Source: Zwartia hollandica (GTDB lineage Bacteria > Pseudomonadota > Gammaproteobacteria > Burkholderiales > Burkholderiaceae_B). From it: DNA of 64,000 nucleotides. The translations under genes were made by a program, and so were the position numbers. Each line of letters opens with the position of its first letter. The stretch's first letter is position 1. The notes under the pieces are model-generated. The model was not told where the DNA came from, did no database searches, and was given only the letters and a program-made list of their open reading frames with translations. Positions 28,032 through 36,979 of the stretch are shown here, one piece after another. The stretch spans positions 358,844 through 422,843 of the forward strand of contig NZ_JAHXRI010000001.1 in the NCBI RefSeq assembly GCF_019923725.1, given 5' to 3'.

Positions 28032-30521
28032 CTATCGTCCTTTCCGAACTGCTTTTTTAACGCCCGCGCCCTTTGTGGCGCGCTGAATCTTTTTTGAAGG
28101 TCGCGCAGATTCTGACTTGGCGGCCTTCTTGGCTTGCGCACGCCGAACCTTCGCTATTTGACCTTTTAGTTCAGGCGGCTTTGTCGATGCCGCCTTCTTG
28201 ACTCGACGCATACCAGGATCTTCGACACGACTAGCCGCTTTACGTAAAGCGACAAAGCTCGTGCCCGCCACCAACCGAAACTCGATGCGACGCGCTTCAA
28301 GATCCACACGCGCGACCTGGACCTGCACAGAATCCGTCAGTCGATAACGAATGCCTGTGCGTTCACCGCGCAGTTCGTGCAAGGCTTCATTGAATTGAAA
28401 ATACTCACTCCCGAGCTCCGATACGTGTACTAAGCCCTCTACGTGCAGCGTGTCTAAGGTCACAAAAATACCGAAGCTCGCAACGCCCGTGACTTTGCCG
28501 CTGAAAGTCTCACCCACACGTTCTTTCACGAACCAACATTTCAACCAGGCTTCGACATCCCGCGACGCTTCATCAGCGCGACGTTCCGTCGCTGACAAGA
28601 GCAGGCCCAGCCTCTCCCACAGATCGTGCTCATGCTCACGTTGAGTTGCGCCCGGTGCGGAAACCAACCCGTGCAAGACAGGCTGATAGCGTTCACCCTT
28701 AAGCAGCGCTTTGATGACGCGATGCGTCACCAAGTCAGGGTAGCGTCTAATCGGAGAAGTAAAGTGCGTGTATGCAGGATAAGACAAGCCAAAGTGCCCA
28801 GCATTATCCGGTCCATAAATCGCTTGTTGCATTGACCGCAGACACATCGTTTGAAGTAATTGATAGTCTGGTCGGGCTCGCGCACGCGCAAGCAATTCAC
28901 CATAATCTTTCGCGGTAGGATCTGCACCGCCCCCCAGATGCAACCCTAAAGTGCGTAAAAATTCACGCAAAGATTGCAGCTTATCTGGCGTGGGCCCCTC
29001 GTGTACGCGGTATAGACCAATATGCTTGCTGCGGAACATAAAATCTGCAGCACAAGTATTGGCTGCGAGCATGCACTCCTCAATCAAACGATGTGCATCG
29101 TTACGTGTCACGCCCACGATCTTTTCGATGCGTCCCAGCTCGTTGCACATGATTTTTGTTTCGACAGTGTCAAAATCAATCGCACCGCGCTCCTTACGAG
29201 CCTGACCCAGTAACTGAAATACCTGGTACAAGTCTTGTATTTGAGGCAGGACGTGCGACAAAGCGCGCGCAGCCGGACCTTGCGGTTGCTGTAACGACTC
29301 CCAGACCTGGTTATAGGTTGTTCGCGCATGGGAGTGAATCACTGCGTTATAAAACTGATAGGCTGCGACGGTGCCGGCCTTGGCACCCGTCAGCGGAATA
29401 ACCATGTCGCACACCAACACTAAACGATCTACCTGCGGATTGAGTGAGCACAAGCCATTCGAAAGCTTCTCGGGCAACATCGGAATAACGCGGCGCGGAA
29501 AATAGACACTCGTGCCGCGCTCTCGTGCCGCTTCATCCAAGGCATCTTCAGGTGTGACGTAGTGACTCACATCCGCAATAGCAACCAGCAAGCGCCAGGC
29601 CAGACGCTTGCGTCCTGTTCCTAGATCTACTTGCTCGCAATACACAGCATCATCAAAATCTCGCGCGTCCTCGCCGTCAATCGTGATAAACGCCACATCA
29701 CGTAGATCGACGCGATCTTTTAAATCACTACGACGCACCGCCTCGGGAAGCTTATCGGTCTGCTTGAGGGCTGCATCCGAGAAATCAACCGGGACATCAA
29801 ACTTACGCACAGCGATTTCGATCTCCATGCCGGGATCATCGATCTCGCCGAGAATTTCTGCTACGCGTCCCAAGGGCTGCGAATGGCGTGTAGGCTGCTC
29901 AACGATCTCAACAGAGACCACTTGCCCGTGTTGTGCTCCACCCGTATCGCCTGGTGGAATCAACACATCGTGCTTGATCCGCTGATCTTCAGGTACAACA
30001 ATTGTCGCTCCACGCTCATTAAGAAAACGACCGACTAATTTATTCGTGCGCCGCTCAATCACTTCTACGATTGTTGCCTCAGGTTTTCCGCGATATTCAC
30101 CCGAGGGCTTGACCAACACACGGTCACCGTGCAGCACCTTAAGCATTTCACGCGGCGACAAAAATAAATCCTGTCCACCACCATCACGAATCAAAAATCC
30201 AAAGCCATCGCGGTGTCCTTGAACACGACCCGCGACAAAATCAAGTTTGTTCGCAAGAAGCAACACACCCTTTCGGTTGGGAAGTAACTGCCCGTCGCGT
30301 TCCATGGCAGCGAGACGACGATCGAAACCCTTTAGCGTTTCGTCTGAAGACAGCTCGAGGCGTAAGGCAAGATCCTCGGGCGACAGCGGCACACCGGCCG
30401 AACGTAATGCCTCGAGAATTTGTTCACGGCTCGGTACAGCCGGGTCGTAATCTGGTGGCAATTCTGCAGGGACCGCAGCATTGCGGTTGTTCTTTGAATG
30501 AGGAGGTAGGCGATTTGCCAA
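28032..30521 (-). CDS. rnr: Ribonuclease R (3'-5' exoribonuclease)
   Basis: An 829-residue RNB-family exoribonuclease able to degrade structured RNA. Order of domains: N-terminal helix-turn-helix-like region (about 25-90), two cold-shock domains (about 95-250), RNB catalytic domain (about 270-600) with the metal-binding ITIDGEDARDFDDAVYCE, an S1 domain (about 660-745, GKVTGVASFGIFVTL), and a long basic Lys/Ala-rich tail. The start is TTG with GAGA upstream; no nearby ATG restores the family N terminus. Its start region overlaps the divergent tRNA-Leu promoter. rlmB follows. Confidence 0.95.
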   Translation of the reverse strand: MANRLPPHSKNNRNAAVPAELPPDYDPAVPSREQILEALRSAGVPLSPEDLALRLELSSDETLKGFDRRLAAMERDGQLLPNRKGVLLLANKLDFVAGRVQGHRDGFGFLIRDGGGQDLFLSPREMLKVLHGDRVLVKPSGEYRGKPEATIVEVIERRTNKLVGRFLNERGATIVVPEDQRIKHDVLIPPGDTGGAQHGQVVSVEIVEQPTRHSQPLGRVAEILGEIDDPGMEIEIAVRKFDVPVDFSDAALKQTDKLPEAVRRSDLKDRVDLRDVAFITIDGEDARDFDDAVYCEQVDLGTGRKRLAWRLLVAIADVSHYVTPEDALDEAARERGTSVYFPRRVIPMLPEKLSNGLCSLNPQVDRLVLVCDMVIPLTGAKAGTVAAYQFYNAVIHSHARTTYNQVWESLQQPQGPAARALSHVLPQIQDLYQVFQLLGQARKERGAIDFDTVETKIMCNELGRIEKIVGVTRNDAHRLIEECMLAANTCAADFMFRSKHIGLYRVHEGPTPDKLQSLREFLRTLGLHLGGGADPTAKDYGELLARARARPDYQLLQTMCLRSMQQAIYGPDNAGHFGLSYPAYTHFTSPIRRYPDLVTHRVIKALLKGERYQPVLHGLVSAPGATQREHEHDLWERLGLLLSATERRADEASRDVEAWLKCWFVKERVGETFSGKVTGVASFGIFVTLDTLHVEGLVHVSELGSEYFQFNEALHELRGERTGIRYRLTDSVQVQVARVDLEARRIEFRLVAGTSFVALRKAASRVEDPGMRRVKKAASTKPPELKGQIAKVRRAQAKKAAKSESARPSKKIQRATKGAGVKKAVRKGR

Positions 30522-30542
30522 AGCTTAGATCTCGCTTATAAT
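30515..30542 (+). promoter_or_regulatory. Promoter of tRNA-Leu
   Basis: TTGCCA (30515-30520), a 16-base spacer and a perfect TATAAT (30537-30542), with the tRNA starting 24 bases further on. The -35 box overlaps the start codon of the divergent rnr gene. Confidence 0.8.
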
Positions 30543-30566
30543 GCGGTGCTTCTGGAGTACAGATAG

Positions 30567-30651
30567 GCCCAGGTGGCGGAATTGGTAGACGCGCACGGTT
30601 CAGGTCCGTGTGCCGCAAGGTGTGGAGGTTCGAGTCCTCTTCTGGGCACCA
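30567..30651 (+). tRNA. tRNA-Leu (anticodon CAG)
   Basis: 85 bases forming a class II tRNA with a long variable arm: acceptor GCCCAGG with TCTGGGC, D arm with GGCGGAATTGGTAGACGC, anticodon stem CACGG/CCGTG around TTCAGGT (anticodon CAG), variable arm TGCCGCAAGGTGTG, T arm GGAGGTTCGAGTCCTC, encoded CCA. Confidence 0.97.
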
Positions 30652-30687
30652 TCGCAGTGTAAAGCATATTAGCTATCGCTTAAAGCT

Positions 30688-31158
30688 TCAAAGCGTTTTG
30701 CGCATCAGGATGTGAGCAATATTTGCATCCATATACTCCTCTCCTTCTTGTGTAAAGCCATATTTGGCGTAGAAGCCCTTGGCGTGCGTCTGGGCGGACA
30801 GCACAACCTGCAAAAAACCTTGGCTACGCGCTTGCTCAATGAGCTCCAACAAAATGGCAGCCCCCGCGCCCTTACCCCGGCTAGGCCGCAGCACGGCCAT
30901 CCGACCAATATGACCATCAGGCAAAAGACGCCCAGTGCCGATGACGTCTCCTGTCGCATCAATTGCTAACGCGTGCAAACACTGTGCATCGGCAGCGTCT
31001 AGCTCCTCTTCGAGCGGGACCCGCTGTTCGTTGACGAACACTTCAAAGCGTATCGCACTCGCCTGTGAGCCAAACTGATCCCATGTACCCGTCTTAACTC
31101 GGAACAACTCGGTTCCAGCGCTCGCTGAGCGCTTTAAGCCGTCACCAGACATATTCAT
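30688..31158 (-). CDS. GNAT-family N-acetyltransferase
   Basis: A 156-residue acetyltransferase. The acetyl-CoA pyrophosphate loop is RPSRGKGAGAAIL (about residues 91-103), preceded by GHIGRMAVL and followed by QVVLSAQTHAKGFYAKYGF. A central VFVNEQRVPLEEELDAAD segment is typical of the ElaA/YjcF-like subgroup. The acceptor substrate is unknown. AAAGG seven bases upstream supports the first ATG. Confidence 0.9.
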   Translation of the reverse strand: MNMSGDGLKRSASAGTELFRVKTGTWDQFGSQASAIRFEVFVNEQRVPLEEELDAADAQCLHALAIDATGDVIGTGRLLPDGHIGRMAVLRPSRGKGAGAAILLELIEQARSQGFLQVVLSAQTHAKGFYAKYGFTQEGEEYMDANIAHILMRKTL

Positions 31159-31258
31159 TGACTTGCCTTTCTGAGTAAAAGTCTAGATTTTGTAAATTAT
31201 CCATGTAATTGCTGGCAAGTTACACTTAAAAGTTCACAGGCTTAAACAATTACGATTC

Positions 31259-32206
31259 ATGTTTACTGCGGTTATTAATGCTGCCTTTCCAGTCTTTGCG
31301 CTGATCCTCACGGGGTGGCTCTGTACAAAAGCAGGCGTACTCGGAGTAAAGAGCCGAGAAGGACTCAATCGTTTTGTTATCTATCTTGCGCTACCGGCCC
31401 AGCTTTTTTCCACGATGTCGGCGACACCTCTTGGTGAGCTCGCAGAGCCCGGCTTTTTTGCAGCCTATGGGTTGGGTATTTTTGGAACGGCCGCGCTGTA
31501 TGCGCTTATCGCGCGTAGCAAAGGGGAGTCGGGGTTAGACCACATCATTAATGGCATGAGCTCTGCCTACAGTAATGTGGGCTTCATGGGTATACCGCTT
31601 TGTTTGATGGTGTTTGGAAAAGGCGGCCTTGGACCTTCGATCATCACAACGCTTTTTACGGTTTCAGTGCTTTTTGCTGCCACGATCATGGTTGCAGATC
31701 TGCATAGGTTTTCGCACACATCCCCACTGACTGCGTTTAAAAATGTTGCACGCTCGATGCTACGCAATCCGTTGTTGCTTGCGCCTGCACTTGGTTTAGC
31801 TTGGTCTTACTTTCAATTAGAGATGCCGCTGGCAGTCGGGCGCTATATCGAGCTGGTGAGTGACGCTGCGACACCCTGCGCCTTGATCGCGATTGGCCTA
31901 TTCCTCGCAGAGACCTCAGGCTGGGGCCGCAACCCCATCGTCATCCGTATTGCCGTGCTCAAACTCCTTGTGCAACCAGCCCTAACAGCTTTCTTGGTAC
32001 TGTATGTATTTGAGATGCCTCGCCTCTGGCAACTAGTCGCGATCTTGGCCTCGGCACTTCCCGTGGGCACAGGCCCCTTTATGATGGCTCAGATCTACGA
32101 TCGTGATGCTCAGGCAAGCGCACAAGCCATCCTCGTTTCAACCGTTCTTTCGGTTTTTACCATTTCTTTACTGATCGCTTGGATCAGCCAGCAACTCCCG
32201 ACTTAA
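31259..32206 (+). CDS. AEC-family (auxin efflux carrier-like) transporter
   Basis: A 315-residue membrane protein with about ten helices, beginning VINAAFPVFALILTGWLCTKAGVL and containing the family pattern SSAYSNVGFMGIPL (about residues 100-113). Bacterial members carry malonate, malate and related small organic acids; the substrate here is unknown. It is 32 bases upstream of the glutamate-synthase-like gene on the same strand, suggesting a two-gene operon. Confidence 0.87.
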   Translation: MFTAVINAAFPVFALILTGWLCTKAGVLGVKSREGLNRFVIYLALPAQLFSTMSATPLGELAEPGFFAAYGLGIFGTAALYALIARSKGESGLDHIINGMSSAYSNVGFMGIPLCLMVFGKGGLGPSIITTLFTVSVLFAATIMVADLHRFSHTSPLTAFKNVARSMLRNPLLLAPALGLAWSYFQLEMPLAVGRYIELVSDAATPCALIAIGLFLAETSGWGRNPIVIRIAVLKLLVQPALTAFLVLYVFEMPRLWQLVAILASALPVGTGPFMMAQIYDRDAQASAQAILVSTVLSVFTISLLIAWISQQLPT

Positions 32207-32238
32207 GATACCAATCAAGTTTTTTTGGAGTTTTAACG

Positions 32239-33879
32239 ATGCATGCGCTCCTCTCCCGTTTTGCAGTCTTCGGTCTTTGTGTGGCGCTCAGCCTGTTTGC
32301 ACCGTTCATCGCGCTCGGCTCACCAGCACCCACAGGATGGTGGCTCTTAAGCATTGTCATGTGGAGTCTAACTGGCTTAGGCATTTGGGATATTTTTCAA
32401 ACTCATCACGCCATTTTGCGTAATTACCCAATCATCGGCCACTTGCGCTACTTGTTTGAAGAGTCGGGGCCTGCGATACGACAATATTTTATTGAAGGCG
32501 ATCAGGCTGAAACACCTTTTTCGAGAGCCGATCGTTCTTTGGTGTATCAGCGCGCGAAACAAGAAATCGATAAACGTCCCTTCGGAACTCAGCTCGATGT
32601 TTACAGTGATAGCTACGAGTGGATCAATCACTCGATGACACCAAGCAAGATAGCGGATAGCGACTTTAGAATTACCGTGGGAGGTCCTGACTGCAGCAAG
32701 CCCGTCTCTCTGTCGGTTCTAAATATTTCGGCAATGAGCTTTGGGGCACTCTCTGCTAACGCGATACTGGCTTTGAACCAAGGAGCACGAGCTGGAAATT
32801 TTGCGCATGATACCGGTGAGGGAGGCATTAGCCGCTACCATAAAGAGCATGGAGGAGACTTAATCTGGAACATAGGCTCAGGTTACTTTGGTTGTCGGGA
32901 TGAAGCCGGACGTTTCTCTGAAGCCCACTTTGCGGAGAACGCCACCCGCGATCAAGTCAAAATGATTGAAGTCAAACTGTCTCAAGGAGCTAAACCAGGC
33001 CACGGTGGAATCCTTCCCGGCAGTAAAGTAACCGCTGAGATTGCCGCTGCACGAGGAGTGCACGTCGGTCAAGACTGCAACTCACCTGCGACACACTCCG
33101 AGTTCGACAGCCCGGTGAGTTTATTGCAATTCATTGCGCGCCTACGACGCTTGTCTGGTGGAAAGCCTGTCGGTTTTAAGCTTTGCATTGGGCATCCGTG
33201 GGAATGGTTCGCAATCGCCAAAGCCATGGTCAAAACAGGGATCACTCCAGACTTCATCGTGATCGATGGCGCCGAAGGTGGTACGGGCGCAGCACCGATC
33301 GAATTTGTAGATCATGTTGGAACGCCGCTGCGCGAAGCGATTCGCCTTGTACACAACACCTTGGTAGGTTTAAATCTACGCGGCCGCGTGAAGCTCGGCG
33401 CGTCTGGAAAGGTCGTCTCGGCTTTTGACATGATGCGAGTTTTTGCGCTTGGCGCCGATTGGTGCAACAGTGCGCGCGCCTTCATGTTCGCGATCGGATG
33501 CATCCAGGCACAGCAATGCCATACCGGCCGATGCCCGACTGGGGTCGCCACGCAAGACCCAGACCGCCAACGTGCGCTTGTACCCGAAGATAAAGCCGTG
33601 CGAGTCGCCCAATTTCATCACAACACATTGCACGCCCTGGCTGAGCTTCTGCAGGCAGCCGGGCTTGAGCATCCGGCTGAGGTGACCACAAGCCATATTG
33701 CCCAACGCAAAGTCGACGATCGCGTTGCGCTGATGTCTGAAACCTACAGAAACATTGCGCCTGGCTCACTTTTGAACGACGAGCTCACGGGACGCGTCTT
33801 CGAGACTTGTTGGCCCATGGCTACCCCCGATAGCTTCAAGCCCCTGCGCTCACTGACTGAGCACATCACCCGCGCCTAA
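32239..33879 (+). CDS. Membrane-anchored FMN-binding glutamate synthase-family protein
   Basis: A 546-residue protein with two N-terminal transmembrane helices (about residues 5-25 and 33-52), then a soluble domain equivalent to the synthase (FMN/3Fe-4S) domain of glutamate synthase. Visible are NISAMSFGALSANAI, GEGGISRYHKEHGGDLIWNIGSGYFG in part, SQGAKPGHGGILPG, DGAEGGTGAAP, and three Cys at 421, 427 and 432 in the C-X5-C-X4-C spacing of the GltB 3Fe-4S cluster, ending HTGRCPTGVATQ. The glutaminase domain of GltB is absent and no gltD lies nearby, so ammonia and electron sources are unknown. ATG 32239 is supported by GGAG nine bases upstream. Confidence 0.88.
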   Translation: MHALLSRFAVFGLCVALSLFAPFIALGSPAPTGWWLLSIVMWSLTGLGIWDIFQTHHAILRNYPIIGHLRYLFEESGPAIRQYFIEGDQAETPFSRADRSLVYQRAKQEIDKRPFGTQLDVYSDSYEWINHSMTPSKIADSDFRITVGGPDCSKPVSLSVLNISAMSFGALSANAILALNQGARAGNFAHDTGEGGISRYHKEHGGDLIWNIGSGYFGCRDEAGRFSEAHFAENATRDQVKMIEVKLSQGAKPGHGGILPGSKVTAEIAAARGVHVGQDCNSPATHSEFDSPVSLLQFIARLRRLSGGKPVGFKLCIGHPWEWFAIAKAMVKTGITPDFIVIDGAEGGTGAAPIEFVDHVGTPLREAIRLVHNTLVGLNLRGRVKLGASGKVVSAFDMMRVFALGADWCNSARAFMFAIGCIQAQQCHTGRCPTGVATQDPDRQRALVPEDKAVRVAQFHHNTLHALAELLQAAGLEHPAEVTTSHIAQRKVDDRVALMSETYRNIAPGSLLNDELTGRVFETCWPMATPDSFKPLRSLTEHITRA

Positions 33880-35072
33880 ATGACTAGTCGTTTCTGAAAC
33901 TCAGCGATCTGCTCGGATGAGTAACCAAACTCGCGCATGAGCGCTTCGGTATCAGATCCACGCGCAGGGGTCGCCGAGCGAATCTCGCTGGGCGTGCGTG
34001 ACAAACCTACGGGTTGACCGACAACTTTAATATCGCCAAGCTCCGGATGATGGACAGGTACGGCGATTCCTAGGTGCTTTGTTTGCGGGTCATCAAACAC
34101 CTCATCCATGCGATAGATTGGACCACTCGCAACGCTCGCCTCCTCAAAACGTCGAATCCACTCCTGCGTAGAACACAAGCGCGTGATCTGCGATAGCTCT
34201 GCATTCAGCGGTACGCGATTAGCGGAGCGCAGTTTGCCCGTCTTGTACTCTGGGCGCTCCAACAAGTGCTCAGCATGCATCGCTTTGCAAAGTCTTTCCC
34301 ACATCTGCTGCGCGCCAGCACCAGCGATATTGATGTAGCCGTCTGAAGTCTCAAACACACCGGTCGGAATGGAGGTGGGATGATCATTGCCCGCCTGCTC
34401 TGGAACTTCTTTGCCAATAAGCCAACGGGCCGCTTGAAAATCTAGCATTCCTATCATCGACTCAAGCAAAGACGTCTGTACCCACTGACCTTGCCCAGAT
34501 TCCTCGCGTTCGAGCAAAGCAGTCAAGATACCGAGCGCACAATACAAACCCGTCGCCGAATCCGCCACCGCAATACCCGCGCGAACAGGCCCTTGTCCCG
34601 GCAAACCCGTGACAGCCATCAAACCACCCATTCCCTGAACAATTTGATCGTAGCCGGGACGCTTTGCGTAAGGACCATCCTGCCCGAACCCCGACACACT
34701 CGCATACACCAGACCAGGATTCGTTAGCTTGAGCGACTCATAGTCAATGCCCAATCTGAACTTAACGTCAGGCCGGAAGTTCTCGATAATCACATCCGCC
34801 GTATCAGCCATTTTTTTAAAGATCGCCAAGCCTTCAGGATCTTTAAGATTTAGCGTCAGACTTTTTTTATTACGATGCAAGTTCTGAAAATCGGGTCCTA
34901 GACGACTATCTCCCCAGCCGTCACTAACGCCTAAGCCCTCGGGTGTTTCAATCTTAATAATCTCGGCGCCCCAGTCACCCAATTGACGCACTGCTGTGGG
35001 TCCAGAACGCAGCCGTGTTAGATCTAGCACTCGAAATCTTGCAAGAGGCCCTTTTCTGACGCCCGCACTCAT
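33876..35072 (-). CDS. CaiB/BaiF (class III) CoA-transferase
   Basis: A 398-residue family III CoA-transferase, which moves CoA between carboxylic acids. Seen are LDLTRLRSGPTAVRQLGDWGAE near the start, FQNLHRNKKSLTLNLKDPEG, DVIIENFRPDV, GFGQDGPYAKRPGYDQIVQGMGG with the catalytic Asp in GYDQ, and GYINIAGAGAQQMW. The substrate is not known. It overlaps the upstream Bug receptor gene by 4 bases (ATGA), so the imported acid may be the one activated. The 3' end overlaps the glutamate-synthase-like gene by 4 bases on the other strand. Confidence 0.9.
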   Translation of the reverse strand: MSAGVRKGPLARFRVLDLTRLRSGPTAVRQLGDWGAEIIKIETPEGLGVSDGWGDSRLGPDFQNLHRNKKSLTLNLKDPEGLAIFKKMADTADVIIENFRPDVKFRLGIDYESLKLTNPGLVYASVSGFGQDGPYAKRPGYDQIVQGMGGLMAVTGLPGQGPVRAGIAVADSATGLYCALGILTALLEREESGQGQWVQTSLLESMIGMLDFQAARWLIGKEVPEQAGNDHPTSIPTGVFETSDGYINIAGAGAQQMWERLCKAMHAEHLLERPEYKTGKLRSANRVPLNAELSQITRLCSTQEWIRRFEEASVASGPIYRMDEVFDDPQTKHLGIAVPVHHPELGDIKVVGQPVGLSRTPSEIRSATPARGSDTEALMREFGYSSEQIAEFQKRLVI

Positions 35073-36031
35073 GGTTGGCTACCCCGTTGTTGCTTGGCAA
35101 CCTCTCCCCATCTTTTGTAATCCTGCCGAATAAGCTCAGAAAAACCCTGAGGCGTTGAGGTCTCAACGTCGAAACCGGCAGCGACAAGTGAGGCACGAAC
35201 GTCTGGCATTGCAAGCACTAAATTAATATGGTGGTTTAACTTTTGTACGATTGGCGCAGGTGTCGCTGCAGGCACCGCCAAGCCATACCACCCCTTGGCT
35301 TCAAACTCGGGGAATCCTGACTCCGCAGCCCCTTTCACGTCTGGCAATGCGGCAACACGCTGATTACCCGTTACCGCCAACGCTTTCAGTTTTCCGGCCT
35401 TTACCAACGGGATAGCAGAAGGCAGGCTTGCTACCATGACATCAATATCCCCCCTAGACAACTCGACAACGGCTGTCGTTGCGTTTTTATAAGGGATGTA
35501 CAGCATCTTTGTTTTGACGATCGTCTGAAACAAAACACCAATCAATTCAGTCTGGGACGACGTTGAAGCAAATGTTGCACCACCTGTCTTTTTACGTGCG
35601 AAGTCCGCAAACTCTTTTAACGAGTTATAGGGTGCATCGGGATACGTCACGATAAGATACGGTTGCGTTACACCAAGTGCCACGCCTGCAAAATCTTTTA
35701 ACGGGTCGTAGCCTAAATCCTTATGCACAAAAGGATTGACTGCAAACGTACTCGTGAAGGCCAATGTCATGGTGTAACCATCGGGTGCCGACTTGGCACC
35801 GAAAGTCGTCCCAATACCGCCTTGTGCGCCTGGCTTGTTTTCAACGATGACGGACTGTCCTAATTCCTCACCGAGTTTGGAGGCGACCACGCGAGCGAAG
35901 GCGTCGGTCCCACCGCCAGCCGCATTCGGAACCACAATGCGCAACGGCTTGCTAGGGAACCCAGCCTGTTGCGCCAGCGCGTTACTGCCCACACAAAAAA
36001 CGAACATCAAAAGTGCGATAAAGTGTCGCAT
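35069..36031 (-). CDS. Bug/TctC-family periplasmic substrate-binding protein (1)
   Basis: A 320-residue secreted receptor: signal peptide at residues 1-20 (ending NALAQQ), then the Bug pattern PLRIVVPNAAGGGTDAFAR, VIVENKPGAQGG and DGYTMTLAFTSTFAVNPF. Such proteins bind carboxylates or amides for tripartite tricarboxylate (TctAB) transporters. No tctA or tctB is adjacent. GGGAGA precedes the ATG. It is translationally coupled to the downstream CoA-transferase and divergent from the crotonase gene. Confidence 0.92.
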   Translation of the reverse strand: MRHFIALLMFVFCVGSNALAQQAGFPSKPLRIVVPNAAGGGTDAFARVVASKLGEELGQSVIVENKPGAQGGIGTTFGAKSAPDGYTMTLAFTSTFAVNPFVHKDLGYDPLKDFAGVALGVTQPYLIVTYPDAPYNSLKEFADFARKKTGGATFASTSSQTELIGVLFQTIVKTKMLYIPYKNATTAVVELSRGDIDVMVASLPSAIPLVKAGKLKALAVTGNQRVAALPDVKGAAESGFPEFEAKGWYGLAVPAATPAPIVQKLNHHINLVLAMPDVRASLVAAGFDVETSTPQGFSELIRQDYKRWGEVAKQQRGSQP

Positions 36032-36129
36032 AGCTTGTCTCCCTGGGTCATAGTATTTTTTATGCTAACGAGCATACAGGACTGCGTAGCGTTCTGGAAA
36101 CTATTTATCGCAGCAAAGGAACACCCTCA

Positions 36130-36942
36130 ATGTCCGTTCGTCCGAGCACTCCCGAGCCCGCTAGCGCCGAGCCTACTACGCCAGAACTTAGGATCAACGG
36201 ATCCATCGCGACCATTCGCTTACGCAATCCCGCCTATGCAAATAGGTTAAGTCCTAACGACTTGGATGTAATCCGGGCACATATCGATAAAGTGAACAAA
36301 AGTGCGCAAGTGCTCGTGCTTAAATTCATTGCAGACGGGAAGTATTTCTGCAGTGGCTATGACATATCGTCCTTGGCGGCTGACGCTGCCCCCTCCTCCC
36401 TTTATTTTGGGGACACCGTTGATATCGTAGAGCGCGCCAGACCGGTCACGATCGCGGCAATCAATGGTGGCGTCTATGGTGGCGGCACTGACTTAAGCTT
36501 AGCTTGCGACTTTCGCGTTGGCGTACCAGACACCAACATGTTTATGCCTGCGGCAAAACTAGGCTTACATTTCTACCCGGGTGGGATGATTCGCTACGTC
36601 ACACGCCTGGGCCTGAACAATGCGAAGCGGCTTTTTCTAACCTGCGAAAAAATTCTTGCTCCCGAAATGCTATCGATCGGGTTCTTAAATGAAATCGTAG
36701 CGGCTGACGCTCTCCAGTCGCGGGTTGACGAGCTAAGTGCCCAACTCGCCGGTATGGCACCTCTCGCCTTGTTAGGCATCAAAAAGCACCTTAACTTAAT
36801 CGCCCGAGGTGAACTCGACGACGCAGCGATTCGTGCTGCAGTATTGCACTCAGAGCAGTCTGAAGACATGAAAGAAGGCGCGCTAGCCTGGAAGGAAAAG
36901 CGCGCTGCGAAGTTCACTGGCGACAGCCTTAAAAGTCAATAA
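36130..36942 (+). CDS. Enoyl-CoA hydratase/isomerase (crotonase) family protein
   Basis: A 270-residue crotonase-fold protein. The oxyanion-hole regions are KYFCSGYDISS (residues 71-81) and NGGVYGGGTDLSLACD (112-127). Of the two hydratase glutamates, the first position is Asp121 and the second is Ala141 (MPAAKLG in place of PE-x-x-LG), so hydration by the classical two-Glu mechanism is doubtful; isomerase, hydrolase or lyase chemistry is possible. The N-terminal 20 residues are Pro/Ser-rich. It is 37 bases upstream of the asparaginase gene and divergent from the Bug/CoA-transferase pair. Confidence 0.85.
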   Translation: MSVRPSTPEPASAEPTTPELRINGSIATIRLRNPAYANRLSPNDLDVIRAHIDKVNKSAQVLVLKFIADGKYFCSGYDISSLAADAAPSSLYFGDTVDIVERARPVTIAAINGGVYGGGTDLSLACDFRVGVPDTNMFMPAAKLGLHFYPGGMIRYVTRLGLNNAKRLFLTCEKILAPEMLSIGFLNEIVAADALQSRVDELSAQLAGMAPLALLGIKKHLNLIARGELDDAAIRAAVLHSEQSEDMKEGALAWKEKRAAKFTGDSLKSQ

Positions 36943-36979
36943 AAAACTTCTTGGACTATCTCTCAACCGTGAGGACGTA

